The notes beneath the pieces were generated by a model, which was given only the letters and a program-made list of their open reading frames with translations, was not told the DNA's origin and did no database searches. A program made the position numbers and the translations under genes. DNA of 64,000 nt from Paenibacillus sp. 19GGS1-52 (GTDB lineage: Bacteria > Bacillota > Bacilli > Paenibacillales > Paenibacillaceae): positions 5,952,001 through 6,016,000 of the forward strand of contig NZ_CP059724.1 in NCBI RefSeq assembly GCF_022369515.1, read 5' to 3'. This document shows positions 26,136-33,520 of this stretch, one piece after another (position 1 is the stretch's first letter; each line of letters begins with the position of its first letter).

Positions 26136-26164
26136 ATTATAATTTGTAATACCGTATTTAATAA
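26136..26164 (-). promoter_or_regulatory. Possible promoter of the tRNA-like RNA
   Basis: Consensus TATAAT on the minus strand at 26141-26136 with TTATTA 17 bp upstream (26164-26159). The -10 is perfect, the -35 poor. It overlaps the end of the rtcB region. Confidence 0.35.
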
Positions 26165-26166
26165 AG

Positions 26167-27585
26167 CTAAATTCCTTTAATCGCTGCCATTGGCTTGCAC
26201 TTCGCAACGATGTCGGCTAAACCCGCACCAGTGATACTATCGATGATTTGATCCACATCTTTATAAGCCTGCGGACATTCATCCAGTATTGTATCGAGAG
26301 AAGGATGATTAACCACAATCTCGTCCTCCGTGCCTACTCTAAGAGATTGACTGAATTCATCCACAGTTACGGCCAATCGGGTAGCTCTTCTGGAGCGCAG
26401 CCTTCCGGCACCGTGACAAATGGAGTAGAAGTTCTTCACCCCTTCCTCCCGACCAATCATGATATAGGAGGAGGTTCCCATGGAGCCCGGAATGAGCGCT
26501 GGATGCCCGGTTTCTTTATAAACTGGTGTGTTGAGAAAATGTCCTGGCGGCAATGCCCGCGTAGCTCCCTTACGGTGCACCAGCATCGGCTGATTGCGGT
26601 GGAACTCCTTCAGCGCATAGTTGTGCATCAGATCGTACAATACCGGCATTTCAAACTGCGGTCCATACAGCTCGCGGAACGCTTCCTGCACTCCGAAAGC
26701 AATCATATGCCGATTAGCTACGGCGAAATTCAGCGCCGAATACATCAGGTTCAGATATGCCTGACCCTCACGGCTGCTGATCGGTGCATAATTCAAGTTC
26801 GGGTCGGGATTGTTCACTCCCCAGAGATGCATAGCTTCCTTGATGGTCTTGGTATGTTCCCGACCCACCATCGCGCCCCAGGCCCGTGAGCCAGAGTGAA
26901 TCATCACAACAACCCCGCCATCGAAAAGTCCCCACTTGGCTGCCAGTTCCTTATGCTTTTCGGCAATTTCCAGATACTGAATTTCACAGAAATGGTTGCC
27001 ACTGCCCAGCGTACCGAGCTGTCCGTGAGCATTTTTGCGGATTTTGGTTGGCAAATGATCTAGTGCAGAATGATCGTAGCGGAAATTACTTTCCTCCACA
27101 TGCGTGATCCACTGTTTGGAGGGGATATATTTTGCCGGAAGTCCTTCAAGTCCGTTCCTTACTACTTCCATGATATCGATGTCAGCATAATTGCTATTGA
27201 CGCGTTCGTTCGTTGGCACATACTTTTCAATCGTCTCAATAAGCTTCCGGCGGACGGCCTTATCCTGCAGATCTCTTTTATGCAGCGGTGTTGTGTGCAC
27301 CCGCATTCCGCAACCAATATCCACACCTACAATGGAGGGAGACACCATTCCGTCCCGCATGCTCCAGACGGCCGTCGTACCGATACAAGTTCCCACACCC
27401 ACATGAGCGTCGGGAGTGTAACCCATATATATATTCCGTGGAATCCGCAGATTATTATCGGCCATCTCAAATACTTTGGACTCAAAGGATCCGTAAATCT
27501 CCGGATTTGCGAATACATGCAGCGCTCCGTGGGGGAGTTCAAGCTCGTAATGGTTGTTCCCATGCGCCTTACTGTTCCAATTCAT
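26167..27585 (-). CDS. rtcB: RtcB-family RNA ligase
   Basis: 472 residues, full length. Metal- and GTP-binding motifs are all present: GVDIGCGMR (Mn-binding Asp and Cys), LGSGNHFCEIQ, MIHSGSRAWG, HRKGATRALPPG, PGSMGTSSYI and CHGAGRLRSRRAT, where the His before GAGR is the expected guanylylation site. It joins RNA 2',3'-cyclic-phosphate or 3'-phosphate ends to 5'-OH ends, repairing tRNAs or rRNA cleaved by toxins or stress nucleases. AGGAGG lies 8 nt before the ATG at 27585. The same-strand neighbours are small ORFs upstream and a tRNA-like RNA plus slipin gene downstream. No RtcA or RtcR gene is visible. Confidence 0.93.
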   Translation of the reverse strand: MNWNSKAHGNNHYELELPHGALHVFANPEIYGSFESKVFEMADNNLRIPRNIYMGYTPDAHVGVGTCIGTTAVWSMRDGMVSPSIVGVDIGCGMRVHTTPLHKRDLQDKAVRRKLIETIEKYVPTNERVNSNYADIDIMEVVRNGLEGLPAKYIPSKQWITHVEESNFRYDHSALDHLPTKIRKNAHGQLGTLGSGNHFCEIQYLEIAEKHKELAAKWGLFDGGVVVMIHSGSRAWGAMVGREHTKTIKEAMHLWGVNNPDPNLNYAPISSREGQAYLNLMYSALNFAVANRHMIAFGVQEAFRELYGPQFEMPVLYDLMHNYALKEFHRNQPMLVHRKGATRALPPGHFLNTPVYKETGHPALIPGSMGTSSYIMIGREEGVKNFYSICHGAGRLRSRRATRLAVTVDEFSQSLRVGTEDEIVVNHPSLDTILDECPQAYKDVDQIIDSITGAGLADIVAKCKPMAAIKGI

Positions 27586-27598
27586 CGTTGTTCCTCCT

Positions 27599-27612
27599 AA
27601 TGTTCGAACATT
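27599..27612. promoter_or_regulatory. 14-bp perfect palindrome upstream of rtcB
   Basis: AATGTTCGAACATT lies directly before the rtcB ribosome binding site (27592-27597). In RNA it would form a small hairpin that could modulate ribosome access, and in DNA a dimer site. It is not a DinR/LexA box, whose half-sites face the other way. Confidence 0.4.
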
Positions 27613-27719
27613 CAATCTGCCAGAGGTTTCTCTGGCCTCACAACAAAAGGCTGCCGGTCCACGGGTTGCTCCTGTACCGAATAGGCACTAGGGAAACCTT
27701 CGTGATCCGACAGCCTCAT
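27612..27719 (-). CDS. Possible 35-residue small protein upstream of rtcB
   Basis: ATG at 27719 follows AAGGAG (about 10 nt) and runs to TGA at 27612: MRLSDHEGFPSAYSVQEQPV and then DRQPFVVRPEKPLAD. The same DNA can fold into strong hairpins (GGCTGTCGG with CCGGCAGCC; GCCAGAG with CTCTGGC), so it may be a structured leader RNA instead. No family recognised. Confidence 0.3.
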   Translation of the reverse strand: MRLSDHEGFPSAYSVQEQPVDRQPFVVRPEKPLAD

Positions 27720-27765
27720 CCTTCAGACTCTCCTTATGAGCCGCTGCAGCGGTGCAAAAGTATAG

Positions 27766-27906
27766 TCAGAAATCACCGATCCTCAGCCTTGCAGGAGAGA
27801 AAGCGGATAGGACAAGACAGCCGGACATGGAATCGCAACTGATTTGGCGTTCATCACTTTGATTACGTTCATCACGATAGGTGGGGTTTAGAATAATCAT
27901 GTTCAT
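27766..27906 (-). CDS. Possible 46-residue small protein upstream of rtcB
   Basis: ATG at 27906 sits behind AAAGGAGAGAGAACG. The predicted product begins MNMIILNPTYRDERNQSDER and has two Cys in ISCDSMSGC. The DNA contains a direct repeat GTGATGAACG that yields the DER..DER repeat. It shares strand and probable transcript with rtcB. Function unknown; conservation would decide whether it is real. Confidence 0.4.
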   Translation of the reverse strand: MNMIILNPTYRDERNQSDERQISCDSMSGCLVLSAFSPARLRIGDF

Positions 27907-28011
27907 CGTTCTCTCTCCTTTCAGGATTAGAATGGTTTATTATTCAATGCGCTGGCTATCTCAGAATCGAAAAAGGCTGCGTTCCGCCGCCTCTTTCCCC
28001 AGCCCAAGGCC

Positions 28012-28038
28012 AAAGAAAAAGGCTGCGAGTACGCAGCC
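28012..28038 (-). terminator. Terminator hairpin downstream of the acetyltransferase gene
   Basis: GGCTGCG-AGTA-CGCAGCC stem (28021-28038) followed on the minus strand by TTTTTCTTT. It separates the AAC(3)-like gene and a 50-residue ORF from the rtcB transcript. Confidence 0.8.
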
Positions 28039-28058
28039 TGATCATCCGATAACCGATT

Positions 28059-28211
28059 CTACGGTTGCAGGGGTGAACCTGCATACCTCATGGGTAAGGG
28101 ATGGCTGCGCAATACATTCGCGTCTTCGATATATAGATCACGTGACGGCTCACTACGGAATAGAATTTGATCTTCATAGCTGCGCTGTTCAATTCTATTC
28201 TCTGTCATCAT
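28059..28211 (-). CDS. Possible 50-residue small protein downstream of the AAC(3)-like gene
   Basis: Starts MMTENRIEQRSYEDQILFRS at 28211, behind a strong AGGGAGG, and stops at 28059 just before a terminator. The product is hydrophilic and continues with DLYIEDANVLRSHPLPMRY. It lies 50 bp after the acetyltransferase stop and is probably co-transcribed. No family recognised; the good ribosome binding site and terminator placement favour a real gene. Confidence 0.45.
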   Translation of the reverse strand: MMTENRIEQRSYEDQILFRSEPSRDLYIEDANVLRSHPLPMRYAGSPLQP

Positions 28212-28261
28212 GATCTAATACCTCCCTTAGCCGTTCGGCCCATAAATTTGAAATCAGCTTA

Positions 28262-29035
28262 TCATATATTTCCAGAAGTTGTCAACGGTTCATTGTCCGA
28301 GAACAGATCGGGGTTCACTGCCAGCATCCGGCTGAGAATTTCATTGGTTTCTACCGTACCGCACACCCTAACAACTGCATCCCCGAAGCTCCCCTTACGC
28401 ATGGCACCACCCTCGTACAGAACATCATCCACCTTCCAGAAATGCTGCGACCAGGAAAGACCGCAATGCCTGCGGGAAGGCACGGATAACACCGTTCCGT
28501 CAGGAGTCACCGTGTACAGCTGCTCCGGTTCATCTGTCATTCTACCGGGAATATCGACCCATTCCTCGATACCATGGATGAACGTATTCCGCCGCAGGTC
28601 TACGCCCAGCAGCACGATATCTGCCTTCCGGTCAAGCAGCTTGCCCCAGACCGAGCCGCGAGCGCAAGGCGTGTCCCACAACTCAGCTCCTGCCGTGAAT
28701 TCTACAGCATCTGCGCCCAGAGCAGCCACCGAATGTGTCGGATGCCAGGAACGAATGACCCCTTTTCGAGAGCGGAACAATTCCGGCAAAATACCGACAC
28801 AGGAAGGAGAATCCAGAACTGAGAAGCGTGGATTATTCGCGTTAATATAAGCCCAGGTATGTGTGGGCAATACCAACAGCCCGTCCCGCATATATTCGAC
28901 TAAAGCATCCAGAACGGTGTCCGCACCTCCCTGTACTTCCCCAATGCTTTTTAAAGAAGAATGCACTAGAATCGTCCCTTGCGGGTCAAGCTCCAACTTC
29001 TGCAGTTGTTTCAATAAGCTGGCTTTCGTATGCAT
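28262..29035 (-). CDS. Aminoglycoside N(3)-acetyltransferase-like protein
   Basis: 257 residues of the AAC(3) / YokD antibiotic acetyltransferase family. Typical segments are ILVHSSLKSIGEVQGGADTV, LPTHTW, RSWHPTHSVAALG, and TPCARGSVWGKLLDR followed by LLGVDLRRNTFIHGIEE. It uses acetyl-CoA to acetylate an amine. Chromosomal relatives in Bacillales often give little drug resistance and their natural substrate is unknown, so resistance should not be assumed. GGAGAGAAGTGT precedes the ATG. Confidence 0.9.
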   Translation of the reverse strand: MHTKASLLKQLQKLELDPQGTILVHSSLKSIGEVQGGADTVLDALVEYMRDGLLVLPTHTWAYINANNPRFSVLDSPSCVGILPELFRSRKGVIRSWHPTHSVAALGADAVEFTAGAELWDTPCARGSVWGKLLDRKADIVLLGVDLRRNTFIHGIEEWVDIPGRMTDEPEQLYTVTPDGTVLSVPSRRHCGLSWSQHFWKVDDVLYEGGAMRKGSFGDAVVRVCGTVETNEILSRMLAVNPDLFSDNEPLTTSGNI

Positions 29036-29257
29036 ACACTTCTCTCCTTCAATCCAAACTTAATAAAGCTAATATACCAAGCAAAGCAAAAGAATACGAT
29101 TAAATATCCAGTAAAGCGTTTAAACTAGTATATCCGCTTGCAGCTTCTGTCCGTCTTTTTGAGAATGTTGGAGTCCCCCTTGCAATTTGCCAAGTTTACT
29201 ATTAAAATTATAGTTACTTAATATTATTCACGATGTTCCACTAGGAGGTACTACCAG

Positions 29258-30235
29258 ATGAGTTTAATAATAAAAGGACTTCACCATGTATCCGCCATTA
29301 CAGCCAAAGCACCGGAAAATTTCAAATTCTATACGGAAATACTAGGCTTACGTCTGATCAAAAAAACTGTTAACCAAGACGATATCTCCGTTTATCACTT
29401 GTTCTACGGAGACGAGCAGGGGAATCCCGGAACAGAGCTGACCTTCTTTGAAATCCCAAATTCGGGGCACAACCGCAACGGTAATAATAGTATTTCCGCC
29501 CTTTCTCTACGTGTACCTAACGACGCCGCGCTTACCTACTGGGAGGAGCGTTTTACGGAATATCATGTAGAACACGGAACAATTACGGTGCTAGGAGACC
29601 GCCAGACCTTATCCTTCCGCGATTTCGAGGGACAGCGTTTCCTGCTGGTATCCGATGAGTTTAATAAGGGTGTCGCAGGTGGCAAACCTTGGGGAAAAAG
29701 CCCTGTTCCCGCCCAGTACGGCATTGTCGGTCTGGGACCTGCGCATCTAACCGTGGACACGGCTGACCTAACGGCTGTAATCCTTGAAGAACTGCTTGGC
29801 TTCCGCCGCAAAAACACGTATCCTTCACCAGTAGCCGGACAACCGGATGTGATTGTGTTCGAGACCGGAGAAGGCGGCTCGGGTGCAGAGGTTCATCTGG
29901 AGGAACGGAACGATCTAGAACCGGAACATCTCGGACGGGGCGGTGTACATCATGTCGCGTTCCGCGTCGATAACGAAGCAGAGCTGAAACAATGGATCGA
30001 ACGCGTGGGCACCCTTCGTTTGCCTAACTCAGGCTTCGTCGACCGTTTCTACTTCCGCTCCCTCTATTTCCGCGAGCCGAATGGCATTTTGTTTGAGCTA
30101 GCTACTGATGGACCAGGATTTGCAACCGATGAACCCATGGAGCATCTCGGGGAATCACTGGCCCTGCCTCCGTTCCTGGAGTCAAAGCGCGAGCAAATTG
30201 AGGCCTATCTCAAACCGCTGGATACACGTCAATAA
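29258..30235 (+). CDS. Ring-cleaving dioxygenase, vicinal oxygen chelate fold (MhqA/MhqO-like)
   Basis: 325 residues with two glyoxalase-fold modules: IKGLHHVSAITAKAPENFKF near the N-terminus and GVHHVAFRVDNEAELKQW in the second half. Metal ligands are expected at the HHV His of each half and the Glu in FREPNGILFELATDGPGF-type sequence. Relatives such as MhqA/MhqO open hydroquinone or catechol rings and are induced by quinone stress. AGGAGGTACTACCAG precedes the ATG and a terminator follows; it stands alone. Confidence 0.88.
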   Translation: MSLIIKGLHHVSAITAKAPENFKFYTEILGLRLIKKTVNQDDISVYHLFYGDEQGNPGTELTFFEIPNSGHNRNGNNSISALSLRVPNDAALTYWEERFTEYHVEHGTITVLGDRQTLSFRDFEGQRFLLVSDEFNKGVAGGKPWGKSPVPAQYGIVGLGPAHLTVDTADLTAVILEELLGFRRKNTYPSPVAGQPDVIVFETGEGGSGAEVHLEERNDLEPEHLGRGGVHHVAFRVDNEAELKQWIERVGTLRLPNSGFVDRFYFRSLYFREPNGILFELATDGPGFATDEPMEHLGESLALPPFLESKREQIEAYLKPLDTRQ

Positions 30236-30263
30236 TCCGTATGCCCTCATACGTCACAACGGC

Positions 30264-30301
30264 AAAAAGCAAGTTTCCACTAATCTGGAAACTTGCTTTT
30301 T
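30264..30301. terminator. Bidirectional terminator after the dioxygenase gene
   Basis: AAAAAGCAAGTTTCC and GGAAACTTGCTTTTT pair around a short loop; it serves the convergent gene at 30334 as well. Confidence 0.9.
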
Positions 30302-30333
30302 AGATTTACGCCATCTTATCGCGATCGCGAGCT

Positions 30334-31008
30334 TTAGCTTTCTGACCATGTAATAGTGAAGTTATTATATCCAGGACGTGCGGTTGAAGCTTTTCCTGTA
30401 ATCGAGAGTGGACTTGTTCCACTTAGCTTGCCCGTGATCTTAACTGTAGTAGCAGTTATAGTCTGCGTCGAATTATCCAATTTCTTGATCCGCACATATT
30501 CGCTGTAAACAAAGCCCATGATATCAAGCGTTTCCTGTGTAGAATAGGTGAAAGCTACCTTCTTCACACCATCGATATCAGTATCCAAGGTTGTGGAAAT
30601 GACCGCATCCTCAGGTATAGGGAAATCCTGTGGCAGATTAACAGGTCGTGATTTACTAGAGACAGGCGTTGTTGTGCCATTGTCCGTCGTTGGAGTCGGA
30701 GTTGCAATAGGAATCGCGCTATTCAGTCCGATCCGCACTTTATAATTCGCAGCATCATACGTAATAGGCACTTTCAATGCGGTCGCAACCGACTGAACCG
30801 GCAAATAGGTAAGCCCCTCATATGTAATCGGAGTCAGAGTCTTGCCGTTGCCATCCTTCATCCAATATGGATTACCATCTACGACAAGTCCGATGCTGTG
30901 ATTCAAATAGGCCTTGATCTGCTCTAATTTGGCTCCTGCGTACACTCCGGCTGAACCGGTTATGGTCATACTGGCGACCACGGCTGCGATGAGCCATTTC
31001 TTTTTCAT
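30334..31008 (-). CDS. Secreted protein with copper-amine-oxidase-like stalk domain
   Basis: 224 residues. An N-terminal signal peptide (MKKKWLIAAVVASMTITGSA) is followed by a stalk domain of the copper amine oxidase N-terminal type, with the telltale LTPITYEGLTYLPVQSVATA. A Thr/Pro linker and an unassigned beta-rich C-terminal domain complete it. Such domains bind cell wall or mediate contacts in Paenibacillus surface proteins. GAGGAGCGGATCGTA precedes the ATG. Function otherwise unknown. Confidence 0.8.
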   Translation of the reverse strand: MKKKWLIAAVVASMTITGSAGVYAGAKLEQIKAYLNHSIGLVVDGNPYWMKDGNGKTLTPITYEGLTYLPVQSVATALKVPITYDAANYKVRIGLNSAIPIATPTPTTDNGTTTPVSSKSRPVNLPQDFPIPEDAVISTTLDTDIDGVKKVAFTYSTQETLDIMGFVYSEYVRIKKLDNSTQTITATTVKITGKLSGTSPLSITGKASTARPGYNNFTITWSES

Positions 31009-31104
31009 TACGATCCGCTCCTCTGTTGTCAGAACTATTGCTTTCTCCTATATATAACACCGGGAAAGGTTTTCCAATCTTTTTCTATTTGTAACTTATT
31101 CTGG

Positions 31105-31791
31105 CTACCCCCGAGCGATACTTATCAGCTCCGACAGGCTGCGTATTTCATATTTCGGCAGGACTCCTGAATCATTAACTTTACCGAGCGGATTAAACCA
31201 ACAGGTATCGATACCATAATTAATTCCACCCTGAATATCCGAGGTCAGAGAGTCGCCCACAATCAGCACTTTTTCCTTATCCGTAATTCCCAGCTTGGCA
31301 AAAGCATAATCAAAGATACCTGTCTCCGGCTTCTGGCTGCCCGCTTCCTCAGAGATAATAATCTGTTCAAAGGTACTGCACAGCGGAGACCCCTGAATTC
31401 TGGAGGTCTGCACTTCCTTAATTCCATTCGTGATAATCGCCAACCTAAAGTCGGCAAGCTCTTCACAAAGCTCAATCGCCCCTTGAATCAGGAACGTCCC
31501 CTCGCCTAAGAACCGCAGATAAGCTGCACTAAACTCCTCTGGATTCAGCTTTAGCTCATTCGCAACAAACAGCCGATTGAAACGCTCCACCCGTAGCGCT
31601 GCAGAAGTAATCCGACCTTGCTCCAAATCCTTCCAAAGCGCATGATTAATCTCCTTGTAGCTGGCGGCATAATCGTCTGCACCCGTTGGCAAGCCAAATT
31701 GAGCAAACGTGTTATATAGAGCATGGCTTTCTGCCATTCCGTAATCAAACAGCGTGTCATCGGCATCGAATAAAATAATTTCGTATTTCAT
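31105..31791 (-). CDS. HAD-superfamily phosphatase, YjjG-like nucleotidase
   Basis: 228 residues. HAD motif I is ILFDADDTLFDY, motif II IITNG, motif III around GSQKPETG and motif IV IVGDSLTSDIQGG, with a helical cap between I and II. It best fits YjjG/YfnB-type nucleotidases that dephosphorylate noncanonical pyrimidine nucleotides. GGAGGTACAT precedes the ATG. Substrate remains an inference. Confidence 0.87.
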   Translation of the reverse strand: MKYEIILFDADDTLFDYGMAESHALYNTFAQFGLPTGADDYAASYKEINHALWKDLEQGRITSAALRVERFNRLFVANELKLNPEEFSAAYLRFLGEGTFLIQGAIELCEELADFRLAIITNGIKEVQTSRIQGSPLCSTFEQIIISEEAGSQKPETGIFDYAFAKLGITDKEKVLIVGDSLTSDIQGGINYGIDTCWFNPLGKVNDSGVLPKYEIRSLSELISIARG

Positions 31792-31898
31792 ATGTACCTC
31801 CAGAAATATATTTTTCTAAAATATGACTAGCAATCGACAATTTATCACTTTTTAAGGTAACTCACGGGCGGATATGTTATTTTAAAGAGAAAACGGCG

Positions 31899-32867
31899 GT
31901 GAATATCATTTTATATTTATTAGCATTTCTGTTGTCGTTTTCCATTGTTTACTTGTTAATACCACCGCTTGGCAGACTGGCTTTCCGCATTGATTTTGTG
32001 GACAAACCCCGGCAGGACGTTGAGCGAAAAATACATAGAGAACCTATCCCGCTTACAGCCAGCTACGCCATCTTTATCGGGTTTTTCATTACCTATTTAG
32101 TATTTGCCCGTGACTTTACTATGGAGACCCTAGCCCTATTCATCGGCGGTGTACTGCTGCTGACCATCGGTACGGTGGATGACTGGTACAAAACTAAGGG
32201 AAAGGACTTCCCGGCGTTGCCCAAAATGATTGTTCAGGTTGCCGCGGCAGTTCTTGTCTATCTGGCCGGAAACGCCTTTACGGGATTTTACAACCCATTC
32301 TCTGGGGATTATATCGTTCTTCCAGTAGTATTACAGTTTTTGCTGACCATTTTTTGGATTTTCGGCGTAACTACCGTAATCAATTTCTCGGATGGTATGG
32401 ATGGTCTAGCTGGTGCACTGACTGCTATTTCCGCCGTAACTCTGTTCATAGTTGCCTTGACTAAAGGACAATCCACTTCCGCTGTGATGGCAATCGCACT
32501 CGTAGGCGTTACCCTTGCTTATTTACGTTATAACAAACCGCCCGCCAAAATCTTCATGGGTGACGCAGGAGCTACCTTTCTCGGCTTCATCCTTGCCGTT
32601 ATTGCGCTCGATGGTGCTTTCAAGCAGGCGACGGTCCTGTCCATTTTCATTCCGATTCTGGCGATGGGCGTACCGATCTTCGACAATATCTTTGTCGTGT
32701 TCAAACGCTTCATCCAAGGGAAGTCCATCTATCAAGCCGATGCTACCCAGGTCCACTACCGCCTGCTTAGGGCAGGGCTGAACCAGAAGCAGGTTGTTAT
32801 CGTGTTATGCCTCGTGAGTGTCTGCCTGTCTTTATCGTCAATCATTCTGCTGTTGATCCAAACCTGA
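31899..32867 (+). CDS. tagO: Undecaprenyl-phosphate N-acetylglucosamine-1-phosphate transferase-like (TagO/WecA/MraY family)
   Basis: 322 residues with about 10 membrane helices and most catalytic motifs of the family: FVDKPRQDVERKIHREPIP, the Asp pair in GTVDDWY, NFSDGMDGLAG and IFMGDAGATFLG. It would form undecaprenyl-PP-GlcNAc for teichoic acid or other wall polymers. Oddity: the cytoplasmic His-rich loop, HxHHR in most WecA/TagO enzymes, reads TQVHYRLLRAG here, keeping one His. A changed substrate preference or a paralogue role is possible. GTG start at 31899 with a weak ribosome binding site. It overlaps the convergent mug gene by 30 bp. Confidence 0.85.
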   Translation: MNIILYLLAFLLSFSIVYLLIPPLGRLAFRIDFVDKPRQDVERKIHREPIPLTASYAIFIGFFITYLVFARDFTMETLALFIGGVLLLTIGTVDDWYKTKGKDFPALPKMIVQVAAAVLVYLAGNAFTGFYNPFSGDYIVLPVVLQFLLTIFWIFGVTTVINFSDGMDGLAGALTAISAVTLFIVALTKGQSTSAVMAIALVGVTLAYLRYNKPPAKIFMGDAGATFLGFILAVIALDGAFKQATVLSIFIPILAMGVPIFDNIFVVFKRFIQGKSIYQADATQVHYRLLRAGLNQKQVVIVLCLVSVCLSLSSIILLLIQT

Positions 32868-33386
32868 CGCAACATCTCCAGTAAACTTGTATAATCTCCG
32901 GTAGATGTCGACAATCTCATTCAGCGGCATGCGCACAAGGCCGCTGGAAGAAGGCGCTACAAATTCACGCACTCCGTCTACCAGAGGCTCTGCGGCATCC
33001 TCTTGAAAGCCCCATTCAACCTTAGATCGCCGGCTGTATTCTGTATATACGCCCTTGCCAACAAAACAAGCCACTTCCGGCCGAAATTGCTCGAGCTTCG
33101 CTCGCAGCAGTTCTCGGCCCTCTTTATATTCTTCACGGGTGATGTCCTCCGCCCCACGGGTTGGGCGGGCAACAATGTTCGTGAAGCCCAGCCCGAGCTT
33201 CAGCAGTTCTCCATCCTCTGAAGGGTCGTATAAACGCGGCGTAAGTCCGGACTGATGCAGTATTCTCCAGAAATGGTTGCGCGGATTCGCATAATGATGC
33301 CCTTCCTCTCCTGAACGAGGACTGGGGTTAAAGCCGATAAAGATGATCTGTAATCCGTGATCCAGATGATCGGGTACTTCGTTCAT
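32838..33386 (-). CDS. mug: G:T/U mismatch-specific DNA glycosylase (Mug)
   Basis: 182 residues, the normal size. The active-site motif is GFNPSPRSGEEGHHYANPRN and the second conserved segment, near the C-terminus, is VAPSSSGLVRM. It removes uracil or thymine mispaired with guanine. AGGAGG lies 8 nt before the ATG at 33386; the open frame upstream to 33515 is probably not translated. Its 3' end overlaps the end of the convergent TagO-like gene. Confidence 0.9.
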   Translation of the reverse strand: MNEVPDHLDHGLQIIFIGFNPSPRSGEEGHHYANPRNHFWRILHQSGLTPRLYDPSEDGELLKLGLGFTNIVARPTRGAEDITREEYKEGRELLRAKLEQFRPEVACFVGKGVYTEYSRRSKVEWGFQEDAAEPLVDGVREFVAPSSSGLVRMPLNEIVDIYRRLYKFTGDVASGLDQQQND

Positions 33387-33520
33387 CGCATTCGCCTCCT
33401 TTACCAGTTCCACTGACCGCATCAAAATAGAACAAAGGCCATGGACTATATCATCCATGACCTGATTGTTTAATAAATATACTGCTTCAGCGTCTGACCT
33501 GCAAGCCATATACACATCAC

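Noticed and set aside
27599..27612. LexA/DinR SOS box upstream of rtcB
   Set aside because: Half-sites are GTTC then GAAC, the reverse of the GAAC-N4-GTTC arrangement.
28262..29035. Acquired antibiotic-resistance gene
   Set aside because: The AAC(3)-like fold is common in Bacillales chromosomes, and no mobile element or integron signature flanks it.
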